From Acidobacteriota bacterium (GTDB lineage Bacteria; Acidobacteriota; JAAYUB01; JAMOQF01), in NCBI GenBank assembly GCA_027064125.1, contig JAMOQF010000172.1, positions 1 to 33,747 of the forward strand: a stretch of 33,747 nucleotides of DNA, written 5' to 3'. The translations under genes were made by a program, and so were the position numbers. The notes below the pieces were generated by a model. The model made no database searches. It saw only the letters and a list, made by a program, of their open reading frames with translations, and was not told the DNA's origin. Shown piece after piece: positions 1 through 8,288 of this stretch (the stretch's first letter is position 1; the number at the start of each line of letters is the position of its first letter).

Positions 1-1187
1 TCCATCAGGAAGAAAAAGGATCAGATTTTACATGGAACACAGTTGTTCCAAGACTTTCAGCCATCTATGACATAAATGGCGATGGAAAATACCTGATCAA
101 ATCTTCTTTTAGCATCTATGCTTCAACCCTTGGTACCTCTGTTCCAATGAGTGAGAACATAAATGTTTTTAGAGAACTTGACTTCTGGTGGGTAGATGAT
201 CCAAACAGCAACCTCTTCCCGGATGCTGGTGAGGTTTACTGGGATGAACCAATTTATTATGACTATGACTACACAAATCCAACTGCAGTAAATACAATTG
301 ATCCTGAACTTGAATCTCCACTTACATATGAGTTTACATTGGGCACAGAAAATGAAATCTTTCCGGGAACTGCAATTGGCGTAAACTTCATCTACAGAAA
401 AAATACCAGATACTGGTGGAGTGAATGGCCAGGTATAACCCACGATGATTGGGAAGCACATGAGGTAAGTGCTGAGGATTCAGAAGTTGGAATTCCTTAC
501 ACATACTGGCAGTTAAAGCCAGGGCTTTCTGTACCTTTTACAACCTATTTGACCCAGCGTCCTGATTACTATCAGGATTACAAGGGCGTTGACATCATCT
601 TTAAAAAGAGATTCTCAAATCACTGGATGGCTGATGCCTCAATGACCTTTCAGGATTGGAGAGTACACTATCAGACAAGAAATGCCTATCAAGATCCTAC
701 AAACCATGAACCGGTAGATATGTTTGACAACTGCCAGATGGCTGTTGAGTCAAGAGGTTCAGGAAAGACTGATGTTTTTCCAAACTCAAAGTGGATGTTT
801 AAGGCTGGTGGACTCTATGAATTTCCATGGCAGATCAATGTTGGTTTCACCTACATTGTTCGTCAGGGATATCTGATTCCTTGGTACTTCGATACATCAG
901 TAAGAAGACCTGGTGGACTTGGAAGGGCAACCATCTATCCATATCCATTTGATGCACACAGACTTCCAAACTTCAATGAACTAAACCTCAAGTTCGAAAA
1001 GAAGATCTCCATTCCTATAACTGATGAAGACAAGGTTAATGTATATCTCTCGGCAGATGTATTTAACGTATTCAACAACAATGTTTCTCTTGGTAAAGAG
1101 AGAAATATGACACGTTCTTCTTTTGGAAGAACTCTTGAGATCCTGAACCCAAGAGTTATCAGATTCGGTATCAGGGCTGAGTTCTAA
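1..1187 (+). CDS. TonB-dependent receptor, C-terminal part (5' truncated by window)
   Basis: The reading frame is open from base 3 to the TAA at 1185-1187, so the gene enters from the left. An internal ATG at 147 is not its start. The protein would be the last part of an outer-membrane beta-barrel receptor that takes up ligands with energy from TonB/ExbBD. Visible signs are alternating aromatic/polar strands, a strand like SPLTYEFTLGTENEI, a late conserved DVFNVFNNN segment, and a C-terminus ending in phenylalanine (RVIRFGIRAEF), the usual signal for barrel insertion. The style resembles the Oar-like or carboxypeptidase-regulatory TonB receptors common in Acidobacteriota. The plug and signal peptide lie outside the window, so the ligand cannot be inferred. 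A strong terminator follows 26 bases downstream. Confidence 0.85.
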   Translation, partial: HQEEKGSDFTWNTVVPRLSAIYDINGDGKYLIKSSFSIYASTLGTSVPMSENINVFRELDFWWVDDPNSNLFPDAGEVYWDEPIYYDYDYTNPTAVNTIDPELESPLTYEFTLGTENEIFPGTAIGVNFIYRKNTRYWWSEWPGITHDDWEAHEVSAEDSEVGIPYTYWQLKPGLSVPFTTYLTQRPDYYQDYKGVDIIFKKRFSNHWMADASMTFQDWRVHYQTRNAYQDPTNHEPVDMFDNCQMAVESRGSGKTDVFPNSKWMFKAGGLYEFPWQINVGFTYIVRQGYLIPWYFDTSVRRPGGLGRATIYPYPFDAHRLPNFNELNLKFEKKISIPITDEDKVNVYLSADVFNVFNNNVSLGKERNMTRSSFGRTLEILNPRVIRFGIRAEF

Positions 1188-1212
1188 TAGGGATTTGGTT
1201 TCTGAATTTCTC

Positions 1213-1246
1213 ATGGGCTGAGGCTTTGCCTCAGCCCATTTTTTTT
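1213..1246 (+). terminator. Rho-independent terminator of the TonB receptor gene
   Basis: A perfect 12-bp stem (ATGGGCTGAGGC / GCCTCAGCCCAT) with a TTT loop is followed by an eight-T run at 1239-1246. It is the strongest terminator in the window. It lies only 9 bases before the next start codon. Confidence 0.95.
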
Positions 1247-1255
1247 GTCTAAAAT

Positions 1256-1804
1256 ATGGGAGAAATAAAAAAACCTGAAAAAGTTAAGTTGATATGTGGC
1301 ATACTGATTTCCCGCCTTCTCTATGAAAAATATTTTTCCAGAGTTACTTCGATTTTAACCAGCCATTTTGGGGAAATCGACTATCAAAGTGACTTGATTG
1401 ATTTTACTTTCACCAACTATTATAAAGATGAAATTGGAAGAGAAGTATACAGAATTTTTGTTTCGTTTAAAAAACTAATCGAAAAGGAAGATATTTCATC
1501 CATAAAGGTTTTGACAAATGAAATTGAAGAGAGTTTTTCATATAAGGTTTTAAATTTAAAAAGACCTTTAAATCTCGACCCGGGATACATGGAACTTTCA
1601 AAACTTGTCCTTGCCAGTACAAAAAATTTCTATCATAGAATTTATTTAAGGAATGGAATTTATGGGGAGGTAACCCTTTATTATTCAAAGAAGATGTGGA
1701 ATGACCTTCCATGGACCTTTCCAGATTATAGAAGTAAAGAATACAAAAGGATTTTGACGGAAATTCGAAACATTTATAAAAAACAAATTGGGGGAAATGA
1801 GTAA
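1256..1804 (+). CDS. DUF4416 family protein
   Basis: The 182-residue product matches my memory of the DUF4416 family along its whole length. It has an N-terminal VKLICGILIS strand, an FGEIDYQSDLIDFTFTNYY segment, a central LNLDPGYMELSKLVLASTKN block, the HRIYLRNGIYGEVTLYY block, and a C-terminal LPWTFPDYRSKEY block. The family is small, cytosolic and of unknown function; some databases label members as GTP-binding, but I see no P-loop. The ATG lies 9 bases after the terminator T-run and has no clear Shine-Dalgarno sequence. The gene overlaps the following radical SAM gene by 8 bases, so the two are probably co-transcribed and translationally coupled. Confidence 0.8.
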   Translation: MGEIKKPEKVKLICGILISRLLYEKYFSRVTSILTSHFGEIDYQSDLIDFTFTNYYKDEIGREVYRIFVSFKKLIEKEDISSIKVLTNEIEESFSYKVLNLKRPLNLDPGYMELSKLVLASTKNFYHRIYLRNGIYGEVTLYYSKKMWNDLPWTFPDYRSKEYKRILTEIRNIYKKQIGGNE

Positions 1805-3110
1805 AATTAAGATTCTTCTTGTAAATCCCTATGTTACAGATTTTGCCCTCTATGATTTGTGGTTAAGACCCCTTGGACTTCTAACGATTGCTTCTTACCT
1901 TGAAAAAAGTGGTGTAGAACTTTATTTTATTGATCTTCTGTCAAGGGAAATTTCTGGTAAAAAGGATAAATATTTTACAACTGGGAAATATGATAAGGAG
2001 GAGATTGACCTCCCTGAGGTATTAAAAAAGATAACAGATAGGAAATTTTTTAGATATGGGATTTCCCTTGAGAGATTTTATGAATTTTTAGATGAAATAG
2101 GTGATGTAGATTTCATATTTTTAACATCCACCATGACCTATTGGTGCCATGGTCTCTTTTATACCACGAAGATTTTAAAAGATAGATTTCCCGGTGCAAA
2201 GGTTGTTTTAGGGGGGATTTATGCCTATTTGTGTAGTGAACATGCCGAAAAATCAGGACTTTTTGATTATATAATAACTAAAAAAGTACCCAGTGAAGTT
2301 TTAAAGGAAATTTCAGAGATTCTGGGGATTGAGGTCAGGTCTGACCCCCCACTACCTCCTGCATATTTTTTGTATAAAAGACCTTTAAAGCATTTTGCCC
2401 TCACAAGTTCCTATGGATGTCCTTTCAGGTGTTCTTATTGTGCATCTCCCATAATGTATAAAAATTTTATTCAGGTTGATCCCCATCTGTTTTTGGATAT
2501 CTTTGACAGGGCAAGGGAGTTTGCAAAAACAGATGAGTTTGCCTTTTATGATGATGCCCTACTGGTGAAGAGGGACAGACACATCAAGTTTATACTGAAG
2601 GAATTGATTAGAAAATATGGAGGAAAATTAAATATACATCTTCCCAATGCCATACATCCGAGATTTCTGGATGAGGAACTTGTTCATCTTTTTAAAGAAA
2701 GTGGTGTTAGAACCATAAGACTTGGATTTGAAGGAATTAGTGAAAATCTGCGTAAAAAGTCTTCAAATAAAGTGTATATAGATGAGATAGAAAGGGGAAT
2801 TAATCTATTAAAAGATGTGGGATATACACATGAAAATATTGGAGCATACATTATGTTTGGAGTGCCTGGAACAAGTGTTTCAGATTCAGTTGAAAGTGCA
2901 AGATTTATCAATTCACTTGGAGTAAAGATTTTTATCTCAAATTATTCTCCAATTCCCTATACAAGGGATTTTTATGAATACGCTAAATTGTATCCAGAAA
3001 TTAAAGAGGAACCTTTACTCCAGAACAATACATTAACGATGATAAGAAATGAAAGTGATTATAAGAAACTAAAAAAAGTGGTGATGGATTTAAATGCAAA
3101 GTTAAAGTGA
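1797..3110 (+). CDS. B12-binding-type radical SAM protein
   Basis: The protein is about 437 residues. The first 150 or so residues resemble the cobalamin-binding-type Rossmann domain that precedes many radical SAM domains (KILLVNPYV, RPLGLLTIASYLEK, VVLGGIYAYLC), although no DxHxxG cobalamin ligand motif is seen. The radical SAM core follows, with a CxxxCxxC cluster motif at Cys208, Cys212 and Cys215 (SSYGCPFRCSYCAS), then RLGFEGISE and an IMFGVPGTS barrel strand. Such enzymes cleave S-adenosylmethionine at a [4Fe-4S] cluster to start radical chemistry; the substrate is unknown. ATG 1797 overlaps the DUF4416 stop. A TTG at 1788 in the same frame is an alternative start that would add three residues. 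The GGGGG run before the ATG is too close to be an ideal ribosome-binding site. Confidence 0.82.
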   Translation: MSKIKILLVNPYVTDFALYDLWLRPLGLLTIASYLEKSGVELYFIDLLSREISGKKDKYFTTGKYDKEEIDLPEVLKKITDRKFFRYGISLERFYEFLDEIGDVDFIFLTSTMTYWCHGLFYTTKILKDRFPGAKVVLGGIYAYLCSEHAEKSGLFDYIITKKVPSEVLKEISEILGIEVRSDPPLPPAYFLYKRPLKHFALTSSYGCPFRCSYCASPIMYKNFIQVDPHLFLDIFDRAREFAKTDEFAFYDDALLVKRDRHIKFILKELIRKYGGKLNIHLPNAIHPRFLDEELVHLFKESGVRTIRLGFEGISENLRKKSSNKVYIDEIERGINLLKDVGYTHENIGAYIMFGVPGTSVSDSVESARFINSLGVKIFISNYSPIPYTRDFYEYAKLYPEIKEEPLLQNNTLTMIRNESDYKKLKKVVMDLNAKLK

Positions 3111-3205
3111 AAATTGTAATGTTAAATTAAATTTTTGTGAGACAGGGTAATCCTTTCAGAAGAGAAAAAATAGTCAATAAAAAAACTAAAACCACCAAAT
3201 GGGAG

Positions 3206-3898
3206 TTAAAAAAAATCGAGAATATCGCTGAGATTATCAACTGAAAAATGGGGGAATTTTACTTTCATCTCCACTGAATTCCCATACTCATCCACGCTAA
3301 CTGAATAGGACTTCAGATAAATATCATCCCTTTTGAAGGGAATGCCAACGATCTTAGAGGAAAGATGTTTTATTTTAAAATCTGTATCGGTAATATCTCT
3401 TTTTCTATCTATAAATTTAATAAACATGAAAACTGCTTTTAAATAGGAGAAAAAGGGAGTACTTACAATTCCAATCAGGGGATCATTTAATTTTAAGAAG
3501 TCTTTTTTCTCCTCAAAGGAGACAAACTTTTCACCTGGATTTCCAAAATATAAAAATCCATCATATTTAAAAGCAGGATAAAATATGCTCCAGATACCAT
3601 TAAATTTTTGGGAAAAAACATCACTGAAAAAAGTTATCCTCAATAAAAAAAACCAGAAGGGAAGATAAAATTCCTCCTTTTCCCTTTCTCGTAAGAAAAA
3701 ATACTCAATTTCAGATCCAGGATCTAAAAACCCTTTAACTATATCATCCAACAGATCCACATTTGTAATATTAGATAGTCTTTCTTCCTGAAAAAACTTT
3801 ATATACCCACAATTCCTACAACAAAATCCCTTATCCCTTCTGGTCCCAAGAAGTTCCTCACCACATATTTTGCATTTTAATTCATATAATTTTACCAT
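3206..3898 (-). CDS. Zinc-ribbon protein of unknown function (third of three)
   Basis: The 230-residue product starts with a four-cysteine zinc ribbon, Cys9/Cys12 and Cys27/Cys30 (with an extra Cys26). The rest is not recognised. It has hydrophobic aromatic stretches (YLPFWFFLLRITFF, YLKAVFMFIKFI) but no convincing transmembrane tail, unlike its two neighbours. An IFYPAFKYDGFLYFG segment resembles the YxPxY-type strand of the other two proteins. The start ATG overlaps the end of the upstream gene by 7 bases (ATGGTAA), which points to translational coupling and one operon. Together the three look like a divergent paralogous set. Its role is unknown; nucleic-acid or protein-binding by the ribbon is only a possibility. 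Confidence 0.7.
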   Translation of the reverse strand: MVKLYELKCKICGEELLGTRRDKGFCCRNCGYIKFFQEERLSNITNVDLLDDIVKGFLDPGSEIEYFFLREREKEEFYLPFWFFLLRITFFSDVFSQKFNGIWSIFYPAFKYDGFLYFGNPGEKFVSFEEKKDFLKLNDPLIGIVSTPFFSYLKAVFMFIKFIDRKRDITDTDFKIKHLSSKIVGIPFKRDDIYLKSYSVSVDEYGNSVEMKVKFPHFSVDNLSDILDFF

Positions 3899-4932
3899 TT
3901 CACCATTTCCCTATCTATTATAAAAAATCCAGAGGCAAATAAAATTAATCCTGCTAAAAATTCCCAATACCCCAAACTATTATCAAAAAAAATGGTGCCA
4001 ATAAGCCCATCAGCACATATGAGGCTAAATATAATGGAAAGGGTTACGGGGACAGGGAATAAACTCTTTTTACTCCTCCTCAATCTGAATATCTCAGAAG
4101 AATACACCTTACCTGTTAATCCATCAACTACCACTGAAAACAAATTATTCTCTTCATTCAATGCAACTGAGAAATAAATCGGATAAAAAATAAGTTCCAC
4201 ATTTTTATCCACAAAATTTTTAAAAAAGTTTTTCTCCTTATAGTTTACTATTTCAGGTTTGTCAGATACATAGAAGAAACTATCCCAGTAGAGATTTTCT
4301 ATGGAAACATGTTTTTCAAACATTCCTTCTCTCATCTTACTCTCATCGGGGGGAACATAAATTTCACCATAAGATTCCATCTTCTCTCTGTCAAAGCCCA
4401 TAAAAGAGTGTAGTTTGATGTTTTCCTTTATTTTGTTAAAAAAATCATAGGATATGTATCCCTTCTCAATAAAGAATGAACCGTCAAAAAAATATTCAAA
4501 ATAATCTTCATTTACCCTTGTTTCCACTTTTATTTTTTCCCGCTTTTTTGAGACACTTTTAAAATTATATCCAGCATTGTTATCATCCAATTCACCTACA
4601 AAGTCAGGGATGGAAGAAACATATTCCTCGATTTTGATAACCTTTTTTTGAGGTGTTAGCCCTACGGAAAAGCCAGTAAATCTGTAAATGGGTAAAAAAA
4701 TCAACTTAAAAGTAAAATTATCGTTTTCTATCCACTTTTTTTCTTCAAGATATTCAAAATACATCTTCTTAGCATTTTCAAATTTTATTTCAGGAGTCAG
4801 ATAATACCTATCCAACTGAAAACCAGGAATGTAAAATTTAGATTTACAGAACTCACATACTGCAACGGATTCCCCCTCTCTAACCTGAAGAGATCCCCCA
4901 CAATTTCTACAAATAAGTGCATCACTATTCAT
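3892..4932 (-). CDS. Zinc-ribbon membrane protein of unknown function (second of three)
   Basis: The product is about 346 residues from the ATG at 4932, which follows a GAGG ribosome-binding site. An in-frame GTG at 4947 is a possible earlier start. It has a TFIIB-like zinc ribbon with Cys8/Cys11 and Cys26/Cys29 and a long middle region with two LIFLPIY / LIFYPIY strands. An FSVVVDGLTGKVYSSEIF segment is followed by one or two C-terminal membrane segments at about residues 295-342 ending in an FFIIDRE stretch. The YxPxY plus VDGxTG pattern recurs in the upstream gene and is seen in poorly characterised zinc-ribbon proteins sometimes mislabelled as PriA-like helicases. The topology suggests a cytosolic ribbon tethered to the inner membrane. 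Overlaps of 8 and 7 bases with its neighbours show a tight operon. Confidence 0.72.
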   Translation of the reverse strand: MNSDALICRNCGGSLQVREGESVAVCEFCKSKFYIPGFQLDRYYLTPEIKFENAKKMYFEYLEEKKWIENDNFTFKLIFLPIYRFTGFSVGLTPQKKVIKIEEYVSSIPDFVGELDDNNAGYNFKSVSKKREKIKVETRVNEDYFEYFFDGSFFIEKGYISYDFFNKIKENIKLHSFMGFDREKMESYGEIYVPPDESKMREGMFEKHVSIENLYWDSFFYVSDKPEIVNYKEKNFFKNFVDKNVELIFYPIYFSVALNEENNLFSVVVDGLTGKVYSSEIFRLRRSKKSLFPVPVTLSIIFSLICADGLIGTIFFDNSLGYWEFLAGLILFASGFFIIDREMVKW

Positions 4933-5662
4933 CCAGATTTTCCTCACGATAAAAAAGATATATTACATAAAAAAAGAAAAAAACACCTAAAAAATCTAAA
5001 AATGATCTTTTAAAAACAAAATAAAAGGGGAAAGAGAAAAATATTGGCAATAAAAAATGTATGGAATATCTTTTTAAAAGGTCCTTCTTTTCATCTCGGG
5101 GCAAAAATGCATCTAAAACAGGGCAAAAAAGAGTGCCAGAGTAACCATCAATGGAAAATGAAAGATTTACCCCTTCACCAAATTCAGCCTCAACAAGATA
5201 AAAAGGGAGATACACTATTCCTTTGACATTTTCTTTTCCATATTTTTTTTGATAAGTATTTAAATCGCCATCAGGTGCTAAAATATTTGAAGTTTCAAAA
5301 TCCCTTTTTTCCAAAAATCTATACTCACCGGCAGGAGTGGAAACAATTGAAGGAATAAAATAAAGTTCAGATAAAGCAGGAGAAAGGGAAATTAAAAGAT
5401 TTCTATCACCACTAATTTCAACAAATGGAACAAAGTTTAGAGAGATTTGAGTTATATTTATACTTCTACCCGTACTTGACACAAAAATCCTATAGATTCT
5501 TCTCCTTATCTCCCTGATATTGATGCTTTCCTGTAGAAGTTTTTGGGAAAAGGTCCTTCCATTGAAAAAAACGAGGTGTGATTTACAATATGGACATAAT
5601 AGAATGCGGTCAAAGGGCTTTATTTCAATAAAACCACCACATTGGGAACATTTTACTTTCAT
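4925..5662 (-). CDS. Zinc-ribbon membrane protein of unknown function (first of three)
   Basis: This 245-residue protein is the first gene of the three-gene minus-strand operon. A zinc ribbon (Cys5/Cys8 and Cys23/Cys26; MKVKCSQCGG, LLCPYCKSH) opens the protein. A soluble middle region follows, with GIVYLPFYLVEAEF and FSIDGYSGTLFCP, matching the YxPxY and VDGxTG pattern of the next protein. A very aromatic hydrophobic tail at about residues 200-238 (FLLPIFFSFPFYFVFK, FLGVFFFFYVIYLFY) can form two membrane spans. No enzymatic motif is visible. The start is the first ATG. An extended -10-like element ends 6 bases before it, so the transcript may be leaderless. Confidence 0.72.
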   Translation of the reverse strand: MKVKCSQCGGFIEIKPFDRILLCPYCKSHLVFFNGRTFSQKLLQESINIREIRRRIYRIFVSSTGRSINITQISLNFVPFVEISGDRNLLISLSPALSELYFIPSIVSTPAGEYRFLEKRDFETSNILAPDGDLNTYQKKYGKENVKGIVYLPFYLVEAEFGEGVNLSFSIDGYSGTLFCPVLDAFLPRDEKKDLLKRYSIHFLLPIFFSFPFYFVFKRSFLDFLGVFFFFYVIYLFYREENLDE

Positions 5663-5668
5663 AGATTG

Positions 5669-5677
5669 ATTTTACCA
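5669..5677 (-). promoter_or_regulatory. Candidate extended -10 for the zinc-ribbon operon
   Basis: On the minus strand the sequence reads TGGTAAAAT, an extended -10 (TGnTAAAAT), with only CAATCT between it and the ATG at 5662. No good -35 is present 17 bases upstream. If used, transcription would start at or within a base or two of the start codon. The same TGGTAAAAT word forms the -10 before accB. Confidence 0.4.
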
Positions 5678-5699
5678 TAAGGATAAATTAGAAAAGAAA

Positions 5700-6500
5700 A
5701 AAATGTTAATATGGGAGGCAGACCTGAACAAAAATCAATCAGGTAAATTAATGGGGACAGACCTGAATAGGGAATTAAGGAAGGTGTCAGGCAGAATTAG
5801 AATTAAAGATAAAGGATAAAGTGTCAGGCAAAAATTTAAGAGAAATTTAAGGGGCTTTTAGGGTTGATAAGTAAGAAAAAACCAAATACTGGGAGTCACT
5901 TAAAATTTTCTGGTAAAAAGCAATGATTAAATAAAATCCTTTTTCTATTCTATATATTCTATAAACCTTCAGGAGGCCTTTAGGGTGGGCAAACATAGGA
6001 AAAACTTAAAATTAGCAATGACTTAAAACATTCTGATAAAATCCAACGATTAAAATAAAATCTCTTTTTCTTCCTACAACCTTTAGGGGAGTATATTAGG
6101 GTCATGGAAGAGGGGTCAGACCTGAATTTGAGAAATGGTAAAATTAAATATGTCAAGTTGAAATACCCTTCACACAATCCCAACCATTGGTTTATAGAGA
6201 AAAAGAAAAATTTTGTTTCTTTATTGTCTTTTTGCCCATCACCATTTCTCCCCACAAACTTTCAGTGGGTATTTGGGTATTTGGGGAGGCAAATAAGAGA
6301 AAAAATTAAAAATTTGTCAAAAATAAGGTTTTCTGGAAAAGCCAACGATTAAAGGAAAATCCCATTTCTTCTCTATGAGCCTACTGGATGGATTTCAGGG
6401 TAGACAGTAAAAAAGTCAATTCTCGCAGGAATAAAATTCTCTAAAGGCGACGATTAAACACATCCTTTTACTCCTATATACTTAGGATTTAGGAAATAAA
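5700..6500. repeat. Repeat-rich spacer with degenerate ~105-125 bp units and REP-like words
   Basis: This stretch holds no gene I can support. Four copies of a core reading C(A/G)A(T/C)GATTAAA lie at 5921, 6044, 6343 and 6447. In the copies at 5921 and 6044 it is followed by AATAAAATC, a T/C-rich tract and a CCTT(C/T)AGG element with TTTAGGG-like G-rich text; in the later copies these parts are more degenerate. Adjacent cores are 123 and 104 bases apart. GGGG(A/T)CAGACCTGAA words occur at 5753 and 6112, a shorter GGCAGACCTGAA at 5717, and GTGTCAGGC words at 5784 and 5821. The segment from 5818 to about 5950 is clearly related to text at 33590-33747 and 33341-33390, 27 kb away. These are dispersed, decayed repeat copies. 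Confidence 0.7.
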
Positions 6501-6501
6501 A

Positions 6502-6579
6502 AAGTGGGGTCAGACCTAAACTTCATTTAGGAAAAAATCCTGATCTCTCATCAGAAGTTCTTACAGGTTAACCCCACTT
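6502..6579. mobile_element. Mini inverted-repeat element (78 bp), possible tolC terminator
   Basis: Perfect 9-bp terminal inverted repeats AAGTGGGGT (6502-6510) and ACCCCACTT (6571-6579) bound a 60-base interior that begins CAGACCTAAAC and contains small hairpins (AGGA/TCCT, TGAT/ATCA). The left end carries the GGGGTCAGACCT word shared with two other elements in the window. Read on the minus strand, the closing arm is followed directly by TTTTTT, and the element starts 25 bases after the tolC-like stop codon, so it could act as that gene's terminator. No transposase is encoded. Confidence 0.6.
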
Positions 6580-6603
6580 ATGACATCAAAAATCATATCC
6601 AAT

Positions 6604-8220
6604 TTAAAACTTAATGTTATACTTTTTCACATTTTCAAAAATCGCTTTATAAAGGCTATCATAAGCCTTCCTCAAAGAAACCTCAGCAGATATTTTATCT
6701 GAAAGTGCCTTTTTCAAATCTCTCTCCGCCTGAAGCACATCAAAATTTGTTGCAAGTCCCACAGAAAATCTCTTCTTCTGGTTTTTAAGTTCAATTTTCC
6801 TGTATTTTACAGCACTTATTGCTGCCTTAAGAGATTTTTTGTTTACATTTATAAGTTCCAGATTATTTTCAATTTCCACCCTGATTGATTGAAGTAATTT
6901 TCTAAGTTGCATTCTGAGACTATCTCTGTTTATTTTTGAAATTGCAAGAGAGGCCTTTGCACTCCTGTTTCCAAAAGTGAAGGTAAATTTTACACCTACA
7001 AGATAGTCAATATAATCAAAGTTAAACACTTCTCTATAGGCCGTGCCAATCCTTCCAGTAAATTCGTTGTCTTCAAAGCCTATGATATTGTGATTTTCGT
7101 CATAAATGGGAGTTTTTATGTTTGGTCCTGCGACCCCATTTGAAGCAACAGAAAAAATAAAATCAAGAGAAGGCTTTGTCTGATTTTTTGCGAATTTAAT
7201 TTCAACATCACTTTTTTCCAGATTTAAGTTAAGAGATTTGACCTCAGGTCTATTCTTAACTGCATTTTCATATAATTTTATAAAAGATGGAAATTCTTCA
7301 TCTGGAATCTGTGGAGAATCTGAAGGAATTATAAATAAATTCCACATTGTATCCTTTTCTCTGGACAAAATTAAATTTTTCAAAGTATTTTCAGCAGATA
7401 TAACCTGGTTTTCAGCAGATATTACCTGTTGATCGGCAGCTGAAAGTTCTGATTTCGTCTGATCAATTATCATGGGTGGTTTAACGCCTGCTTCAACTCT
7501 TTTTATATTGTCCTTTAACTGTTTAAAAACCACCTCACGAGAAGTTATTTCCACTTTCTGGCGTTCAATGGCATTGTATAAATCCCAGTAAGCACTTTCA
7601 ATGTTATAAATTATTTCAGAAATTTTTTGCTCAAGATCAAGTTTTGAAATTTTTTTATCAATTCTCGTTATGTATATATTTTTCCTTATGGAATCTATTC
7701 TAAAATTTTTCCACAAGGGTTGATTAAAATCTATCTTAAATTGTCCATTATACGTTGGATTAAAGGCATTTGTGTTGGCAGAATTTCTACTATTTATAAG
7801 AGAAAAGGAATAATTACCGCCAGTTTTGATGTTTCCAGATAGAGTTGTGTTAAAGTTGTATCTCACATTTTTTACAGTATCAAGATGCAAAATCGCCCTA
7901 TTAACAAGGTCTGTAATGGGCCTTTCCGCTCTATTTTTATTTACCTCAATGGAAAGGGTGGGATCATAACTTCCAAGGTAATTTTCAAGTTCCTTTACTT
8001 TTAAAAGAGGTTGATATTCTTCTATTTTTATATCTAAATTATTCTTAATTCCCATTTCAACAGCCTCTTTCAGGGAAAGATATCTTACATTTCCATGTTT
8101 AATAGCAGATTCCATTTTCGTTTCATAAAGATTTACATCCCTGATGTTAAATTCATTTATGGGATACACAAAAACCATTAAAAAAAGTATAAAAAATACA
8201 AAAACAAAATTTTTTTTCAT
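6604..8220 (-). CDS. TolC-family outer-membrane efflux protein
   Basis: The 538-residue protein has an N-terminal hydrophobic signal segment (FVFVFFILFLMVFVYP) and the pattern of outer-membrane efflux proteins. An SLKEAVEMGIKNNLDIKIEEYQ opening helix precedes two repeats of strands (YSFSLINS, DYLVGVKFTFTFGNRSAKA) and long coiled helices. The second half ends with KRFSVGLATNFDVLQAERDLKKAL, the classical TolC repeat motif. It would form the trimeric channel through the outer membrane for an efflux pump or type I secretion. No inner-membrane pump or adaptor gene is adjacent, so it must partner with proteins encoded elsewhere. An AGGGG ribosome-binding site precedes the ATG at 8220. It is divergent from a TetR regulator, which may control it. 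Confidence 0.88.
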   Translation of the reverse strand: MKKNFVFVFFILFLMVFVYPINEFNIRDVNLYETKMESAIKHGNVRYLSLKEAVEMGIKNNLDIKIEEYQPLLKVKELENYLGSYDPTLSIEVNKNRAERPITDLVNRAILHLDTVKNVRYNFNTTLSGNIKTGGNYSFSLINSRNSANTNAFNPTYNGQFKIDFNQPLWKNFRIDSIRKNIYITRIDKKISKLDLEQKISEIIYNIESAYWDLYNAIERQKVEITSREVVFKQLKDNIKRVEAGVKPPMIIDQTKSELSAADQQVISAENQVISAENTLKNLILSREKDTMWNLFIIPSDSPQIPDEEFPSFIKLYENAVKNRPEVKSLNLNLEKSDVEIKFAKNQTKPSLDFIFSVASNGVAGPNIKTPIYDENHNIIGFEDNEFTGRIGTAYREVFNFDYIDYLVGVKFTFTFGNRSAKASLAISKINRDSLRMQLRKLLQSIRVEIENNLELINVNKKSLKAAISAVKYRKIELKNQKKRFSVGLATNFDVLQAERDLKKALSDKISAEVSLRKAYDSLYKAIFENVKKYNIKF

Positions 8221-8267
8221 TTTAAAACCCCTAAAATTAGTAAATCAAATTAATAAGAAAATACGAA

Positions 8268-8288
8268 TGAAACCTTTAAAAAGTTTCA
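8268..8288. promoter_or_regulatory. Candidate TetR operator upstream of tolC
   Basis: A 21-bp near-palindrome has arms TGAAACCTTT and AAAAGTTTCA around a central A, with 9 of 10 arm positions pairing. It lies 48 bases upstream of the tolC-like start in the spacer shared with the divergent TetR gene. The size and position suit a TetR-family operator, but binding is inferred only from symmetry and context. Confidence 0.45.

Noticed and set aside
147-1187. Treating the ATG at 147 as the start of the first gene
   Set aside because: The frame is open to the left edge and the upstream text encodes typical receptor barrel sequence, so the gene is truncated by the window.
5980-6352. Two overlapping short frames in the repeat spacer
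   Set aside because: They run through repeat units, lack ribosome-binding sites and have no recognisable composition.
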